6,610 nucleotides of DNA from Bifidobacterium breve (lineage in GTDB: Bacteria; Actinomycetota; Actinomycetes; S36-B12): positions 1-6,610 of the forward strand of contig CAMCYV010000081.1 in the NCBI GenBank assembly GCA_945885645.1. The letters run 5' to 3'. Positions 5,612 to 6,610 of this stretch are shown piece by piece; the first letter of the stretch is position 1, and each line of letters opens with the position of its first letter. The position numbers and the translations under genes were made by a program. A model generated the notes under the pieces. It saw only the letters and a program-made list of their open reading frames with translations, did no database searches and was not told where the DNA came from.

Positions 5612-6610
5612 ATGGTGGTATCTGCCCGGCGCCTACTCGCAATTGGGTCAGCGCTCGTTCTTTCTGGAGTGGTCTGCGGACTGGTCAGTGTTCGAGCCGC
5701 CCCAGCCGCCCAAGCCGCAGGTGAACCCGAAACCCTGAGAATCGCCGGTGGTCCGACTTCGGCATTAGACCAAACCCCCGTTGAGCTCGATGCGGATCTG
5801 TACCTTCCCGAGCAGGTGCCCGCTCCAGCCGTTGTTCTGGCCCATGGTTTCGGTGGAGACAAGGCTGGCAGCGCCGATCAGGCCATAAAACTGGCACAGG
5901 CTGGGTTTGTGGTCTTGACCTACTCGGCCCGCGGATTCGGCGAATCGACCGGGCTAATCTCGATGAATTCGCCAGACTTTGAAGTCGCCGACGCTTCCCG
6001 GTTAATCGACTTTTTGGCCCAGCGAAGCGAAGTCACACAGGACGGTGACAACGACCCTCGCGTTGGGTTTGCCGGTGGGTCCTACGGCGGCGCACTCGCA
6101 CTACTTATTGCTGGCTACGACGATCGGGTAGATGCGTTAGCTTCAGATATTACGTGGAATGATTTAGAGTCCTCGCTTTTTGGGCAAAGTATTCAAGGTT
6201 CAACACAACTCGGTGTGTACAAAAACTTGTGGACGGGTTTCTTTTTCAGTGTCGGCTTACGTAATGCCGATGGAAAAGTAACGCGCTGCGGAAGATTTAG
6301 CCCGCAATGGTGCAACGCTTACACGCAGTCGGCAACATCTGCCCAGGTCACCGATGTGAACCGCGCATTGATGCGGGAGTCATCACCCATCAGTATCACC
6401 GACAAGATCACCGCACCGTCGCTGATAAGTGGTGGACAGGCTGACTCGCTCTTTCCACTTGCTCAAACAAATGCCAATGCACAACAAATCATGACTGCAT
6501 CTCCACAGACACCCGTGTCAGTTCTATGGCACGGCATGGGTCACGACGGCGGCACTAATGAACGTGATCGACTCGAAACTTCGATAATAAGTTGGTTCGA
6601 GAAGTACCTA
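5612..6610 (+). CDS. Secreted alpha/beta hydrolase of the X-Pro dipeptidyl-peptidase (S15)/CocE type (3' end missing)
   Basis: The frame opens at ATG 5612, just after an in-frame stop at 5603, and runs to the window edge, showing 333 residues. Residues 1-36 form a Sec signal peptide: SARRLL, a hydrophobic core, then APAAQAAG with a likely cut after AQA (about 35). The rest is an alpha/beta hydrolase. AHGFGGD (77-83) lies by the oxyanion hole; YSARGFGES follows the next strand; the nucleophile elbow is GGSYGG with Ser157. Asp278 (in GGQADSLF) and His311 (in WHGMGHDGG) complete a credible catalytic triad. The nucleophile elbow and the ITWNDL segment are like S15/CocE-type peptidases and esterases. 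Cys226 and Cys234 may form a disulfide outside the cell. It probably cleaves a peptide or ester, but the substrate cannot be read. The visible part ends about where the catalytic domain should end, so either a stop follows soon or a further domain is attached. The ribosome binding site is weak (AGAG). Confidence 0.88.
   Translation, partial: MVVSARRLLAIGSALVLSGVVCGLVSVRAAPAAQAAGEPETLRIAGGPTSALDQTPVELDADLYLPEQVPAPAVVLAHGFGGDKAGSADQAIKLAQAGFVVLTYSARGFGESTGLISMNSPDFEVADASRLIDFLAQRSEVTQDGDNDPRVGFAGGSYGGALALLIAGYDDRVDALASDITWNDLESSLFGQSIQGSTQLGVYKNLWTGFFFSVGLRNADGKVTRCGRFSPQWCNAYTQSATSAQVTDVNRALMRESSPISITDKITAPSLISGGQADSLFPLAQTNANAQQIMTASPQTPVSVLWHGMGHDGGTNERDRLETSIISWFEKYL

Noticed and set aside
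5666..5680. Possible lipobox around Cys22 of the hydrolase signal peptide
   Set aside because: The residue before the cysteine is Val rather than Gly, Ala or Ser, and a good AQA signal peptidase I site follows at residues 33-35.
1..6610. tRNA, rRNA, riboswitch, CRISPR, insertion sequence or phage signals
   Set aside because: No cloverleaf, regular spaced repeats, transposase or integrase motifs, or terminal inverted repeats were found on either strand.

Overview
The window looks like chromosomal DNA of an actinobacterium of moderate G+C content. The evidence is a glycerol-3-phosphate dehydrogenase that closely resembles mycobacterial GlpD2, a secreted HNH nuclease ending in an Excalibur domain, a secreted S15/CocE-like hydrolase with an Ala-rich signal peptide, and use of TTG and GTG starts. 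A planktonic member of the Microbacteriaceae or a related group would fit the base composition, but that is inference. There are six protein genes, two of them cut by the window edges. I see no tRNA, rRNA, CRISPR array, insertion sequence or phage gene.

Layout: (1) Positions 1-2436, plus strand: the 3' three quarters of a ferredoxin/rubredoxin reductase gene, then, 3 bases later, a 505-residue protein of unknown function with a Rossmann-type nucleotide-binding motif. This pair ends at a perfect 14-bp hairpin at 2456-2491, which also faces the converging minus-strand genes and probably stops transcription from both sides. (2) Positions 2595-5544, minus strand, read right to left: glpD, a small very acidic repeat protein, and a secreted HNH/Excalibur nuclease, tightly packed and possibly co-transcribed. 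(3) From 5612 to the right edge, plus strand: a secreted serine hydrolase, divergent from glpD across a gap of only 67 bases.

How the genes may work together: the reductase would pass electrons from NAD(P)H to a small ferredoxin or rubredoxin, and its unknown neighbour is probably part of the same pathway. GlpD feeds electrons from glycerol 3-phosphate into the respiratory chain. The nuclease and the hydrolase look like exported enzymes for breaking down extracellular nucleic acid and peptides or esters. The most interesting feature is the junction upstream of the nuclease. An 11-bp hairpin there would bury the nuclease ribosome binding site in read-through mRNA, and its loop carries a perfect extended -10 promoter whose transcripts would start without the blocking arm. 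Together with the acidic protein just upstream, this raises the untested idea of a nuclease under tight expression control with a possible protective partner. I see no clearly novel multi-gene system beyond that.
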